Shown here in pieces: positions 57,101 to 64,000 of a stretch of DNA of 64,000 nucleotides (the stretch's first letter is position 1; each line of letters starts with the position of its first letter). The stretch comes from Zwartia vadi. Lineage in GTDB: Bacteria > Pseudomonadota > Gammaproteobacteria > Burkholderiales > Burkholderiaceae_B. Both the position numbers and the translations under genes were made by a program. The notes under the pieces are model-generated. The model made no database searches. It was not told where the DNA came from and was given only the letters and a program-made list of their open reading frames with translations. The stretch spans positions 62,001-126,000 of the forward strand of contig NZ_JAUHHE010000001.1 in the NCBI RefSeq assembly GCF_030410375.1, in the 5' to 3' direction.

Positions 57101-59791
57101 GCTGGCATCCCGACAAGCGCACGGGTCGCAGAGGGATCAGGACGTCCGCTGCAAAGCGTTCTAAAAGAGCGGCGTCGAGCGCACAGCATAGATATTTTGC
57201 ACGCGCGTGAGCACAACCTTAAAAATATCAACGTCAGTATTCCCCACGACAAATTCACCGTAATCACTGGAGTTTCGGGCTCGGGTAAATCGACTCTCGC
57301 ATTCGACATTTTGTTCAATGAAGGACAGCGTCGTTATCTCGAATCACTCAATGCCTACGCGCGCGCGATCGTGCAACCCGCAGGCAAGCCTGATGTCGAT
57401 GCGATTTTTGGCATTCCGCCTACCGTGGCGATTGAACAGCGCACCAGCCGCGGCGGACGAAAATCCACCGTGGCCACGATGACAGAGATCCATCATTTCT
57501 TGCGATTGATGTACATGAAGCTGGGCACCCAGATGTGCCCAGCTTGCAAGGTGAGTGTCGAACCACAAAGCGCCGATCAAATTGTCGCGCGTATCATGCG
57601 TGATCACAAAGGCGAGCGGATCGGCATCATGGCGCCGCTTGTAACCGCGAGAAAAGGGTTTTATACCGATCTGGCCAAATGGGCCTCGGGCAAAGGCTTT
57701 ACGCACTTACGAGTGGATCAGGAATTTATTGGCACGGCCAAATGGCCGCGCCTCGATCGTTTCAAAGAACACACGATTGAATTGCCAGTCGCGGATCTGA
57801 TTGTCAATAACAAGGATGAGGCGCCTTTGCGTGAGGCTGTCCGCAGCGCGCTCGAACACGGTCAAGGCGTCATGAGTGTGCTGTGGCCTTTGGACAAACT
57901 TGAACAAGACATGTCTGCGCAGCTTGAGCAAACGCATTTTTCAGTCAAGCGCGCCTGCCCAAGCTGTGGCACCAGCTTTCCAGAGCCAGACCCAAGGATG
58001 TTCTCTTATAACTCCAAGCATGGATGGTGTCAGGGCTGTTTTGGGACCGGTCTGCAACTGCAAGGCTTTGACGCTGAACAGACAGGCGAAGAAACCTCCT
58101 GGAACGCCTCGTATGAGGGTGAAACACAAACCTGCACAAGCTGTCATGGCGCGCGCCTCAACCCGATCGCGCGCGCGGTGTTGTGGCGAGACAAATCAAT
58201 CGCAGAGCTCGCTTCGCTGCCCGTCTCGGATGCGCATACATTTTTTACCGGGCTTGTCCTGCGCGGTCGCGATGCAGAAATCGCGCGCGATATTCTGAGC
58301 GAAATCCGCGGCCGACTGCAGTTTATGCAGGAGGTCGGTTTAGGATATCTGGCGCTTGATCGTGCCGCTCCGACTCTCTCGGGCGGGGAAGCACAACGCA
58401 TTCGTCTGGCTGCGCAACTCGGCTCGAACATGCAAGGTGTCTGTTACGTATTGGACGAGCCCACGATCGGCTTGCACCCTCGTGACAATCGCATCCTGCT
58501 GGGCGCACTCTCCAAGCTTGAAAAAAATGGCAATACCCTGGTTGTTGTGGAGCACGATGACGATACGATACGTCGCGCCGAACACATCATCGATATCGGA
58601 CCCGGCGCGGGTGTGCGCGGTGGCCGCGTTGTGGCCCAAGGTACATTACAAGATCTGATGGCTGCACCTGAATCGACGACGGGACATTACTTACGTCATC
58701 CGCTTTCTCATCCACTTCAACCAAGACGTCCTATTGCCAAAGATACGCCAATGATCACGGTCAAAGGCGCCTCCCTGCACAACCTGCGTCACGTCACCGC
58801 GCACTTCCCGATCGGGAGACTGAGTGTCGTCACAGGCGTATCGGGCTCGGGCAAGTCAACACTTGCCCGTGAAGTTTTGCTCGACAATCTCTCCGCTGCG
58901 ATTGCCGCCCGAGGTGCGCAGCCCTGGCATGGATGCGACGACATCACAGGATGGGACGTTCTGGATCGCGTGCTTGAAGTCGATCAGACACCGATTGGAA
59001 AAACGCCACGCTCCTGTCCCGCCACCTATATTGGATTTTGGGACGACGTACGAAAACAGTTTGCCGAAACCAATGAAGCGCGCATACGCGGCTGGGGGGC
59101 AGGCCGTTTCTCTTTTAATACTGGTGATGGTCGCTGCCCGCTCTGCGAAGGACAAGGCATGCGCACCCTGGAGATGAGCTTCCTGCCTGACGTCAAGGTA
59201 CCTTGTGACGCTTGTCATGGTGCGCGTTTCAATACAGACACCCTTGGCGTGCGAATGCGTGACAAACATGCCGGCGACGTACTCTCCATGGAAGTCGATG
59301 ATGCCATTAATTATTTTGCGGCGCATCCCCGGATCCGTCATCCTCTTCAACTCATGCAGGATGTAGGCTTGGGTTATTTGACCTTGGGACAACCCTCTCC
59401 CACCCTTTCCGGAGGTGAAGCCCAACGCATCAAACTTGTGACTGAGCTCGCAAAAGCCAGAATGACAGAAGGTGTCATCACGACCGGACGAGCTTCGCGC
59501 CTTCCCCATACCCTCTATGTACTGGATGAGCCGACTGTTGGCTTGTCAATGGCGGATGTGGAAAAACTGATTCGCGTCCTGCATCGTTTGGTCGAAGCGG
59601 GCAACACTGTCGTGGTGATCGAACACAACCTGGACATCATCGCTGAAGCCGACTGGTTGCTGGATCTCGGTCCAGAGGGTGGCTCGGGCGGCGGGCAACT
59701 TGTGATTGAAGGTACGCCTGAGGAAGTGGTGGCCGCGCGTCAAAAGTCGCATACTGGTGAAGTGCTGCACGAGTTTTTAAATCACCTATGA
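54155..59791 (+). CDS. uvrA: Tandem (double) UvrA: excinuclease ABC subunit A, duplicated
   Basis: Giant UvrA of 1878 aa, about twice the usual 940. It reads as two complete UvrA modules in one chain (about 1-970 and 1010-1878) joined by a linker of some 40 residues. Four Walker A motifs GVSGSGKS occur at residues 32, 652, 1039 and 1561, and four LSGGE signatures at about 500, 845, 1408 and 1751. Each module keeps the zinc-finger Cys pairs (RCPTCGG/RCPDCDG and RCPLCEG/PCDACHG) and the insertion region that in UvrA binds UvrB (VVQDRFRF in the first). All four Walker B DEP motifs are intact. In the last domain GLH becomes GLS. No clear ribosome-binding site precedes the ATG. Its stop overlaps pabB (ATGA). 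UvrA works as a dimer, so this may be a built-in dimer; function in excision repair or drug tolerance is inferred. Another normal uvrA may exist elsewhere. Confidence 0.93.
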   Translation: MNPTIRITGARQNNLKNLDLTLNTGELTVVTGVSGSGKSSLAFDTLYAEGQRRYVETFSPYARQFLDRMDKPVVDRIEGILPAIAIDQTNPVRSSRSTVGTMTELNDHLKLLFARGAQLMCRGCGQAVCRDSTASIFAAVKERAEQADDPRLVVTFPIQVPLNFTEDEVRGFLEQQGYTRVHADENPTGPARAQHAEVVPASKAAKKKSATLSPALRTLRVVQDRFRFSSAEPSRVMEAFDIALKMGNGLISVHAIDQDGTDTAVWKFSDKLHCADCNISYSDALPSTFSFNSPLGACEACRGFGRVIGIDFGLVIPDENKTLEGGAIKPWQTPSYKECQVEMEKYAKRANVSINTPWKYLPPEHQEWVLHGDPLWKGGNQAWKTQWYGVQRFFDWLETKSYKMHVRVLLSKYRSYTPCPTCKGARLKPEALLWRIQGKSIQDLMLTPIVQLRAFADQLHFPGAMDAAMDLVLTEVRARLKFLCDVGLGYLTLDRQSRTLSGGEVQRINLTTALGTSLVNTLFVLDEPSIGLHPRDIHRVVEVMHRLRDAGNTLVVVEHDPQVMIAADRVIDVGPGPGERGGQIVFDGTPAELKQATTLTGQYMGGRLKVEAPRPLPVSNNTPRLLLEGVTANNLKNVSIEIPLGRLVCVTGVSGSGKSTLIQDVLYPGLLKIMGKPTEAPGAFDRILGAEQLADVVMVDQAQIGKTTRSNPASYVGAFDPIRKLFAQAPVARERGYTAGTFSFNSGDGRCPTCGGTGFEHVEMQFLSDVYIRCPDCDGKRFRPEVREVQIEHLGRRASIDAVLDMTVSEALEFFKGLRDVQLGLAPLADVGLEYVKLGQPVPTLSGGEAQRLKLAGHLAEAARSGISTAKVAKKGSLFLFDEPTTGLHFDDVARLMRAFRKLLGAGHTLLIIEHNLDVIRAADWVLDLGPEGGDGGGELVAAGSPETIMANPISHTGAALREYAVAMTPDAIGSKLEATQPAGIPTSARVAEGSGRPLQSVLKERRRAHSIDILHAREHNLKNINVSIPHDKFTVITGVSGSGKSTLAFDILFNEGQRRYLESLNAYARAIVQPAGKPDVDAIFGIPPTVAIEQRTSRGGRKSTVATMTEIHHFLRLMYMKLGTQMCPACKVSVEPQSADQIVARIMRDHKGERIGIMAPLVTARKGFYTDLAKWASGKGFTHLRVDQEFIGTAKWPRLDRFKEHTIELPVADLIVNNKDEAPLREAVRSALEHGQGVMSVLWPLDKLEQDMSAQLEQTHFSVKRACPSCGTSFPEPDPRMFSYNSKHGWCQGCFGTGLQLQGFDAEQTGEETSWNASYEGETQTCTSCHGARLNPIARAVLWRDKSIAELASLPVSDAHTFFTGLVLRGRDAEIARDILSEIRGRLQFMQEVGLGYLALDRAAPTLSGGEAQRIRLAAQLGSNMQGVCYVLDEPTIGLHPRDNRILLGALSKLEKNGNTLVVVEHDDDTIRRAEHIIDIGPGAGVRGGRVVAQGTLQDLMAAPESTTGHYLRHPLSHPLQPRRPIAKDTPMITVKGASLHNLRHVTAHFPIGRLSVVTGVSGSGKSTLAREVLLDNLSAAIAARGAQPWHGCDDITGWDVLDRVLEVDQTPIGKTPRSCPATYIGFWDDVRKQFAETNEARIRGWGAGRFSFNTGDGRCPLCEGQGMRTLEMSFLPDVKVPCDACHGARFNTDTLGVRMRDKHAGDVLSMEVDDAINYFAAHPRIRHPLQLMQDVGLGYLTLGQPSPTLSGGEAQRIKLVTELAKARMTEGVITTGRASRLPHTLYVLDEPTVGLSMADVEKLIRVLHRLVEAGNTVVVIEHNLDIIAEADWLLDLGPEGGSGGGQLVIEGTPEEVVAARQKSHTGEVLHEFLNHL

Positions 59792-60936
59792 GTCACTGCC
59801 GCTTCGAAGACCGCCTCTCACAGCACGCACGCGTTCTGATGGGTCAGTGTGGCCGTATCGTGGCCCATCAGGCCAATGAGCTCGAGACTGCTTTTGAAAA
59901 AATCGAGACGGCACGTCAGGCCGGTTATTGGATCGCCCTGATTCTCGAGTACGAGCTAGGGGAGTGGCTGGAGCCAGCGTTAGCGTCCAGCGCCAAATCA
60001 CACCTTGCTAGAGCGGGTCACAAGCACCCCAGGCTCACCGCTCTCGTGTTTGAACAGATGCACGTGCAGCAGCCCTGGTCTCTCGAGGCTGAGACTGCGA
60101 GCGAGACCGCTGCCGCAATCACCTCAGTAGAAGCCGGTATCACCAAAGAGGCCTACCTCTCCCGCATCCATCAGATTCGTGAATGGATTGCTCAGGGTGA
60201 GGTCTATCAAATCAACTCAACTTTCCCACTGAACGTCAAAATCAAGGGTGATCCCGCTCAATTATTTCGTCAAATCGCAACCCGTCATCCTGTCGCGCAT
60301 GCAGCGTTTATCGAAGATGAGGGCAGAACCATTCTCTCCTTCTCTCCAGAGCTTTTTTTGGAGCGGACAGGGACCACCCTGATCACGCGACCAATGAAAG
60401 GAACAGCCCCGCGGTCCTCTGACCCCGAAACCGATCGTCAGCTCGGTGAAGCCTTGCACAAGAGCGAAAAAAATCGTGCTGAAAATTTGATGATTGTCGA
60501 TTTACTCAGAAACGACTTGGGACGTTTAGCGCGCCTCGGCAGCGTCCGGGCAGAGCCGCTGTTCTCACTGGAAAAATATCCGTCCGTCTGGACGATGACC
60601 TCCACGGTCAAGGCTGACATTGCACCGCAAACCACTCTCGCGGAAATACTCCGCGCGCTGTTCCCCTGCGGTTCTGTGACCGGTGCGCCAAAGATCGCGG
60701 CCATGAAAAGGATTCAAGAAACAGAGCCACAACCGCGCGGCATCTATTGCGGCAGCCTGGGCTGGCTCGCCCCCAACGGAGACTTCTCACTGAATGTCGC
60801 CATCCGTACGCTTGTGTTGGATGAAGAGGGACATGGTCGCTATCATGTTGGTGGCGGTATCGTCTACGACTCGGATCCCGAACAGGAATGGGATGAGTGT
60901 CATTGGAAAGCGCGGATTCTGCACACAGGTCTATGA
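59788..60936 (+). CDS. pabB: Aminodeoxychorismate synthase component I
   Basis: Makes 4-amino-4-deoxychorismate from chorismate for folate. Chorismate-binding core: QGEVYQIN (137-143), Lys204 in RPMKGTAPR, ENLMIVDLLRNDLG and GSVTGAPK. Length 382 aa, shorter than E. coli PabB (453) at the N-terminus. Overlaps uvrA by 4 bases and the aminotransferase by 4 bases, so the three are co-translated. Confidence 0.93.
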   Translation: MSHCRFEDRLSQHARVLMGQCGRIVAHQANELETAFEKIETARQAGYWIALILEYELGEWLEPALASSAKSHLARAGHKHPRLTALVFEQMHVQQPWSLEAETASETAAAITSVEAGITKEAYLSRIHQIREWIAQGEVYQINSTFPLNVKIKGDPAQLFRQIATRHPVAHAAFIEDEGRTILSFSPELFLERTGTTLITRPMKGTAPRSSDPETDRQLGEALHKSEKNRAENLMIVDLLRNDLGRLARLGSVRAEPLFSLEKYPSVWTMTSTVKADIAPQTTLAEILRALFPCGSVTGAPKIAAMKRIQETEPQPRGIYCGSLGWLAPNGDFSLNVAIRTLVLDEEGHGRYHVGGGIVYDSDPEQEWDECHWKARILHTGL

Positions 60937-61619
60937 ATCAAACATCCCAACCCAGCTTGATAGAAACAATGAGGGCGCAGGCAGATAGGCAGATCCCTTT
61001 GCTGCCCTACCATTTACGGCGCCTGGAGCATTCAGCTCTAGCCTTGGGTTACGTCTATCCCGGACGCGATGCAATTGTGTCCGCGCTCAGCGCAAGCTTG
61101 GAGGCCACTGCGCCAGCTGGGATCGACTCGCGCGTCCGCCTCCTGCTCAATCCGTCAGGACAACTGAGCATTGAAACTGCAGCGCTTCCTGCTCTGCAGG
61201 GGATCCCTTTTATCGCCCTCGCACGCGCACCACTCGAGAGCGCGGAACCACTCTTGCAGCACAAGACGACGCATCGTCCCTGGTATGACGAGACAACTCA
61301 ATGGCTCTCGCACCATCCAGACTTTTTTGATTTGATTTTTTTAAACGAAAAAGGGGAACTCTGCGAAGGCAGTCGCTCAAATATTTACGTCTTTAAAAAT
61401 GGAGAGTGGCTCACACCCCCCCTCTCTTGCGGACTGCTGGGTGGAGTGCGGCGCACACAGTTAATCGAGACGGGGCAAGTCAAGGAGGCGATCCTCACCC
61501 CCGCTGACTTGGCCGCGGATCAGACTGGCAAGACGCCGATCAGACTATCGAACGCCCTGCGCGGCTGGTTTGACGTGCAACTGAGCCCCTCAGTCCTTCC
61601 AGGGCATTTCCTTCCATAA
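60933..61619 (+). CDS. pabC: Aminotransferase class IV, probable aminodeoxychorismate lyase
   Basis: PLP enzyme of fold type IV, 228 aa. Lys111 in KTTHRPWYD is the expected PLP lysine, LCEGSRSNIYV and GGVRR bind phosphate. The KTTxRxxYD pattern is usual in PabC fused to PabB, supporting conversion of aminodeoxychorismate to 4-aminobenzoate. ATG 60933 overlaps the pabB stop. It is short for the family (about 270) but the active-site set is complete. The tail overlaps the convergent Bug gene by 30 bases. Confidence 0.88.
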   Translation: MNQTSQPSLIETMRAQADRQIPLLPYHLRRLEHSALALGYVYPGRDAIVSALSASLEATAPAGIDSRVRLLLNPSGQLSIETAALPALQGIPFIALARAPLESAEPLLQHKTTHRPWYDETTQWLSHHPDFFDLIFLNEKGELCEGSRSNIYVFKNGEWLTPPLSCGLLGGVRRTQLIETGQVKEAILTPADLAADQTGKTPIRLSNALRGWFDVQLSPSVLPGHFLP

Positions 61620-62576
61620 CTGACGCAACTGCTTGTCAGTATTTTCAAGTTCGACCGCATACTCCTTGGGCGCGAGGTAGCGGATCGGTGCGTACAACTC
61701 ACCCGCTTTCTTGATGTACTCAGGGTCAGCAGCAGCCTTGGCGACAGCGGAAACCAGCTTTTCACGAATGTCGGCTGGTAGCCCTTTCGGCGCAGCCAAA
61801 CCTCGCAGAGAAGCGCTTTCGATGTTGTAACCCTGTTCTGCGAAAGTCGGGGTATCAGGCGCGAGTACGGTTCTCTTGGCGGACATCTGGCCAATCATCT
61901 TAATCGGAGAACCGCCCTTTATATAGGCAAGCGCCTCGCCAACGTTGATGGCCCCCACCATCACTTGACCGCCTACAACCGCTGCCCGAGTCTCGCCCGA
62001 CCCCTTGTACGGAATGTGCGTCATCTTGACGCCAGCTGCTTTCTCAAAAAACAGCATGGCGATATGGTCATCGGAGCCCACCCCGGTTGAACCAACAGTG
62101 ACTTTGCCCGGGTTAGCTTTCGCATACGCGGCAAGTTCTTTAAGATTGTTGATCGGACTTGAGGTATTCAAGGTAAAGGCGCCGGGATCATCAATCAAAT
62201 TACCGATCAGGTCATAACTCTGCCAACCAAAAGTTGAAGGACGCTCAATCGGAATGGACAGCATATTGGGTGTATTGACAAAACCGATGGTGTAGCCATC
62301 GGGTGTTGCCTTGGCGATTTCAGCAAAGCCGATGCCGCCCCCTGCACCCGGACGGTTTGTCACGATAATGCGCGCATTATTGCCCAGATGTTTTTCAATA
62401 TACGGGGCAATCAAACGCCCGATCAGATCGGTGCCACCGCCTGGTGCGAAAGCAATAATCATCGTAATGGGCTTGGTTGGATACTGAGCGGCCGCCGAGC
62501 CGGACCAGGCAGCCGCGGCCAGTAACGCCACGCCACTCAGGCGACCCAACTTGTTCATGATTTTCTTCATACTCAC
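61590..62576 (-). CDS. Bug/TctC family periplasmic solute-binding receptor (copy 4)
   Basis: Exported receptor of 328 aa. Signal peptide about 1-30 (GVALLAAAAWSGSAAAQ), then YPTKPITMIIAFAPGGGTDLIG, NRPGAGGGIGFAE and THIPYKGSGETRAAVVGGQ. Lies downstream of the D-2-hydroxyacid dehydrogenase gene by 68 bases; a hydroxy-acid ligand would fit. Its last 30 bases overlap pabC on the other strand. Confidence 0.92.
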   Translation of the reverse strand: MSMKKIMNKLGRLSGVALLAAAAWSGSAAAQYPTKPITMIIAFAPGGGTDLIGRLIAPYIEKHLGNNARIIVTNRPGAGGGIGFAEIAKATPDGYTIGFVNTPNMLSIPIERPSTFGWQSYDLIGNLIDDPGAFTLNTSSPINNLKELAAYAKANPGKVTVGSTGVGSDDHIAMLFFEKAAGVKMTHIPYKGSGETRAAVVGGQVMVGAINVGEALAYIKGGSPIKMIGQMSAKRTVLAPDTPTFAEQGYNIESASLRGLAAPKGLPADIREKLVSAVAKAAADPEYIKKAGELYAPIRYLAPKEYAVELENTDKQLRQLWKEMPWKD

Positions 62577-62593
62577 TCTCCTCGGTTTAGTGC

Positions 62594-62616
62594 TGTTTTA
62601 AGTATTGTTTTAAGTA
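62594..62616 (-). repeat. Short direct repeat upstream of Bug copy 4
   Basis: TGTTTTAAGTA occurs twice with a 12-base period (62594-62604 and 62606-62616) in the 68-base gap between the dehydrogenase and receptor genes. It may be chance. Confidence 0.35.
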
Positions 62617-62644
62617 CAACTGTGTTGACGTATTGAGCAAACTT

Positions 62645-63670
62645 TTAACCAAACATCTTTTTATATTTTTCCAAAAATACTGGAAATACCTCAGGATTCA
62701 CCAAACGTGGCGGACGCTCTCCACGCAGGATCACTTCGATTTGAGCTGCACCCATCGCTGCAGCATTGCCGCGCGCCTCATGTTTCACACCCGCAGTGTG
62801 ATAAGTTGCGGTGACATTTGGCAGGCTCAGTAAAGGATTGTCCGGTGCGGGGGGCTCGACAGACCAGACATCAAGGCCCGCCCCGGAAAGATGCTGATCG
62901 CGCAGAGCTTCGTAGAGCGCATGCTCATCATGGATCCCCCCGCGAGCCGTCGCGATAAACACCGCGCCTTTTTTCATCGCGCGGAACTCTTTGGCACCAA
63001 TCCAATTCAAGGTCTCAGGCGTACGGGGACAATGGACAGTCACAACATCGGAGCGGGCCAATAACTCCTCAAAGCTCACAGGCGTCGCGCCGCGACGCTT
63101 GATTTCCTCTGGCGACAAATAAGGGTCATAGCCCAATACCGTCATGTCAAAAGCACGAGAGAGCTCGGCCATCCGGGTGCCGATATTACCCACACCCACG
63201 ATGCCGATTGTCAAGCCGCGTATATCATTGCCCATCAGGTCTTCGCGGGTAGTATATGCATTGGCGCGCATGACACGATCAGACTCGGTGATTCGATGTT
63301 TAACCGAAAGCAAGAGACCTAGCGCGTGCTCGGCAACCGAGTTGGCGTTACAGCCGGACTGATTGACCACCAAGACACCATGACGATTGCAGGCCTCGAC
63401 ATCAACGGGATCGTATCCGGCGCCCGACGTGGATGCACACAATAAATTAGGCATCTTGCTGAGCAAGGCATCATCTACCCGCCATTGAGATGGCACCTCA
63501 TCACGCGCTGCGCAGATATGGTAGACATGCGCCTCTTTAAAAAGCGCGAGCGTCTTTTTTTCCTCATCCGAGTACTGGCAGACAGAGACGTCAACGTCCT
63601 TGAGTCCGCTCATATGGCGATCAAACGCCGGGTTCAACCAGAAATCAAAACGCACAACCTTTTTTTTCAT
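62645..63670 (-). CDS. D-2-hydroxyacid dehydrogenase (NAD-dependent)
   Basis: Oxidoreductase of 341 aa that interconverts a 2-keto acid and a D-2-hydroxy acid. NAD fold GIVGVGNIGTRMAEL near 175-189, the catalytic Arg in ATARGGIHDEHAL, Glu in GLDVWSVEPP, and His in TYHTAGVKHEARGN. It sits in a - operon between a Bug receptor and an RraA-family gene; hairpins lie in the gap upstream. Confidence 0.92.
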   Translation of the reverse strand: MKKKVVRFDFWLNPAFDRHMSGLKDVDVSVCQYSDEEKKTLALFKEAHVYHICAARDEVPSQWRVDDALLSKMPNLLCASTSGAGYDPVDVEACNRHGVLVVNQSGCNANSVAEHALGLLLSVKHRITESDRVMRANAYTTREDLMGNDIRGLTIGIVGVGNIGTRMAELSRAFDMTVLGYDPYLSPEEIKRRGATPVSFEELLARSDVVTVHCPRTPETLNWIGAKEFRAMKKGAVFIATARGGIHDEHALYEALRDQHLSGAGLDVWSVEPPAPDNPLLSLPNVTATYHTAGVKHEARGNAAAMGAAQIEVILRGERPPRLVNPEVFPVFLEKYKKMFG

Positions 63671-63690
63671 TGTCTCCGTCCAAGAAGGCT

Positions 63691-63761
63691 CTGCCCACCG
63701 TAGTGGGCAGTGTGACTGATTTTTATTGATTCAGCGCATCCTGTGTATCAGGGTATGCGCT
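63691..63761 (-). promoter_or_regulatory. Two hairpins between RraA-family and dehydrogenase genes
   Basis: CTGCCCAC (63691-63698) pairs with GTGGGCAG (63703-63710). AGCGCAT-CCTG (63733-63743) pairs with CAGG-ATGCGCT (63749-63761) with a two-base bulge. Together they may stop, attenuate or stabilise the transcript within a shared operon. Confidence 0.6.
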
Positions 63762-63776
63762 TATAGCGATCAATGT

Positions 63777-63998
63777 TTACTTGAGAACGCCTTTCGCACG
63801 CAAGGACTGATCGACCCAGCTGCGGTCCAGCGTGCCTTTGGCGATTTTGGCGAAAATCTCTTTTTCTTTCTTTTCGATCTCGGCTACAACTTTTGCCAAC
63901 TGCTCCGCCATGTCGGGACGAATCGCAAAAACGCCGTCATGATCGCCCACAATGATGTCACCGGGATGCACCACCATACCATCCACACACACCGTCAC
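63777..63998 (-). CDS. RraA family protein, C-terminal fragment
   Basis: The last 73 residues of a RraA/4-hydroxy-4-methyl-2-oxoglutarate aldolase-type protein; the 5' part runs past the right edge. VHPGDIIVGDHDGVFAIRPDMAEQL is the family's final beta-strand and Asp-rich turn, followed by a helix ending RAKGVLK. Members of this fold either control RNase E or cleave 2-oxo acids. Beside a hydroxyacid dehydrogenase, the aldolase role is more likely, but the catalytic residues are off the window. Confidence 0.8.
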   Translation of the reverse strand: MTVCVDGMVVHPGDIIVGDHDGVFAIRPDMAEQLAKVVAEIEKKEKEIFAKIAKGTLDRSWVDQSLRAKGVLK

Positions 63999-64000
63999 AT

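Noticed and set aside
54155..59791. Possibility that the long uvrA frame is two genes fused by a sequencing error
   Set aside because: The linker is in frame, has coding-like composition and there is no start signal ahead of the second module; a single-base error cannot by itself join two genes without a stop being lost.

Overview
The window looks like a chromosomal segment of a betaproteobacterium of the order Burkholderiales, most likely family Alcaligenaceae (Bordetella/Advenella/Orrella-like). The pointers are four periplasmic Bug/TctC-type solute receptors, a phasin, the gene set around bamE-dapB-murB and minCDE, and moderately high G+C. The genus cannot be fixed from the sequence alone. 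There are about 62 protein genes and two tRNA genes, packed tightly. No gap without a gene exceeds 200 bases. I see no prophage, insertion sequence, CRISPR array, rRNA operon or replication origin.

Layout. 1-2.3 kb: end of bamE, dapB, convergent murB. 2.3-3.7 kb: tRNA-Gly(GCC) and tRNA-Cys(GCA), separated by an opposed Bug receptor gene. 3.7-8.9 kb: a run of + genes (MFS transporter, unknown protein, Nudix hydrolase, the two N-end-rule aminoacyl transferases aat and bpt, pyrD). 9-14.5 kb: phasin with a near-consensus promoter and a PhaR-like operator, IclR regulator, molybdopterin-binding-domain protein, EI24 membrane protein, thioredoxin-like protein, DEAD-box helicase. 14.5-22.9 kb: azlCD exporter, zinc-finger protein, SnoaL-like protein, YheT-type hydrolase, M48 protease, galU, CtaG-like protein, pepP, TM2-like protein. 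22.9-29.6 kb: a seven-gene + operon (UbiH-type monooxygenase, dusB, fis, purH, ruvC, ruvA, class III aminotransferase). 29.5-33.5 kb: a four-gene - operon (PLP dehydratase, NDUFA9-like reductase, epimerase, Bug receptor) lying between ruvA and ruvB. 33.6-42.7 kb: ruvB, recQ, glnS, minCDE, ettA, acidic hypothetical protein. 42.7-47 kb: a catabolic island (CoA transferase, IclR regulator, acyl-CoA dehydrogenase, Bug receptor) with an overlapping-palindrome operator. 47-53.8 kb: cyclase-family hydrolase plus a complete Dpp/Opp-type peptide ABC transporter. 53.9-61.6 kb: a 43-residue basic miniprotein, divergent from a giant tandem-duplicated UvrA (1878 aa, four ABC ATPase domains), which is translationally coupled to pabB and pabC. 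61.6-64 kb: Bug receptor, D-2-hydroxyacid dehydrogenase and the end of an RraA-family gene.

How it fits together. Most genes are housekeeping: peptidoglycan and lysine precursors, pyrimidines, purines, folate, Holliday-junction processing, septum placement and translation. Accessory catabolic modules are interleaved, each pairing a Bug receptor or ABC transporter with a few enzymes. Convergent genes often share stop-codon bases, three times through a 4-bp CTAR overlap. The most unusual object is the double UvrA, in effect a covalently linked UvrA dimer, with an uncharacterised basic miniprotein across its upstream region. Several clean palindromes (phasin, both iclR genes, recQ/glnS, azlC) are good operator candidates.
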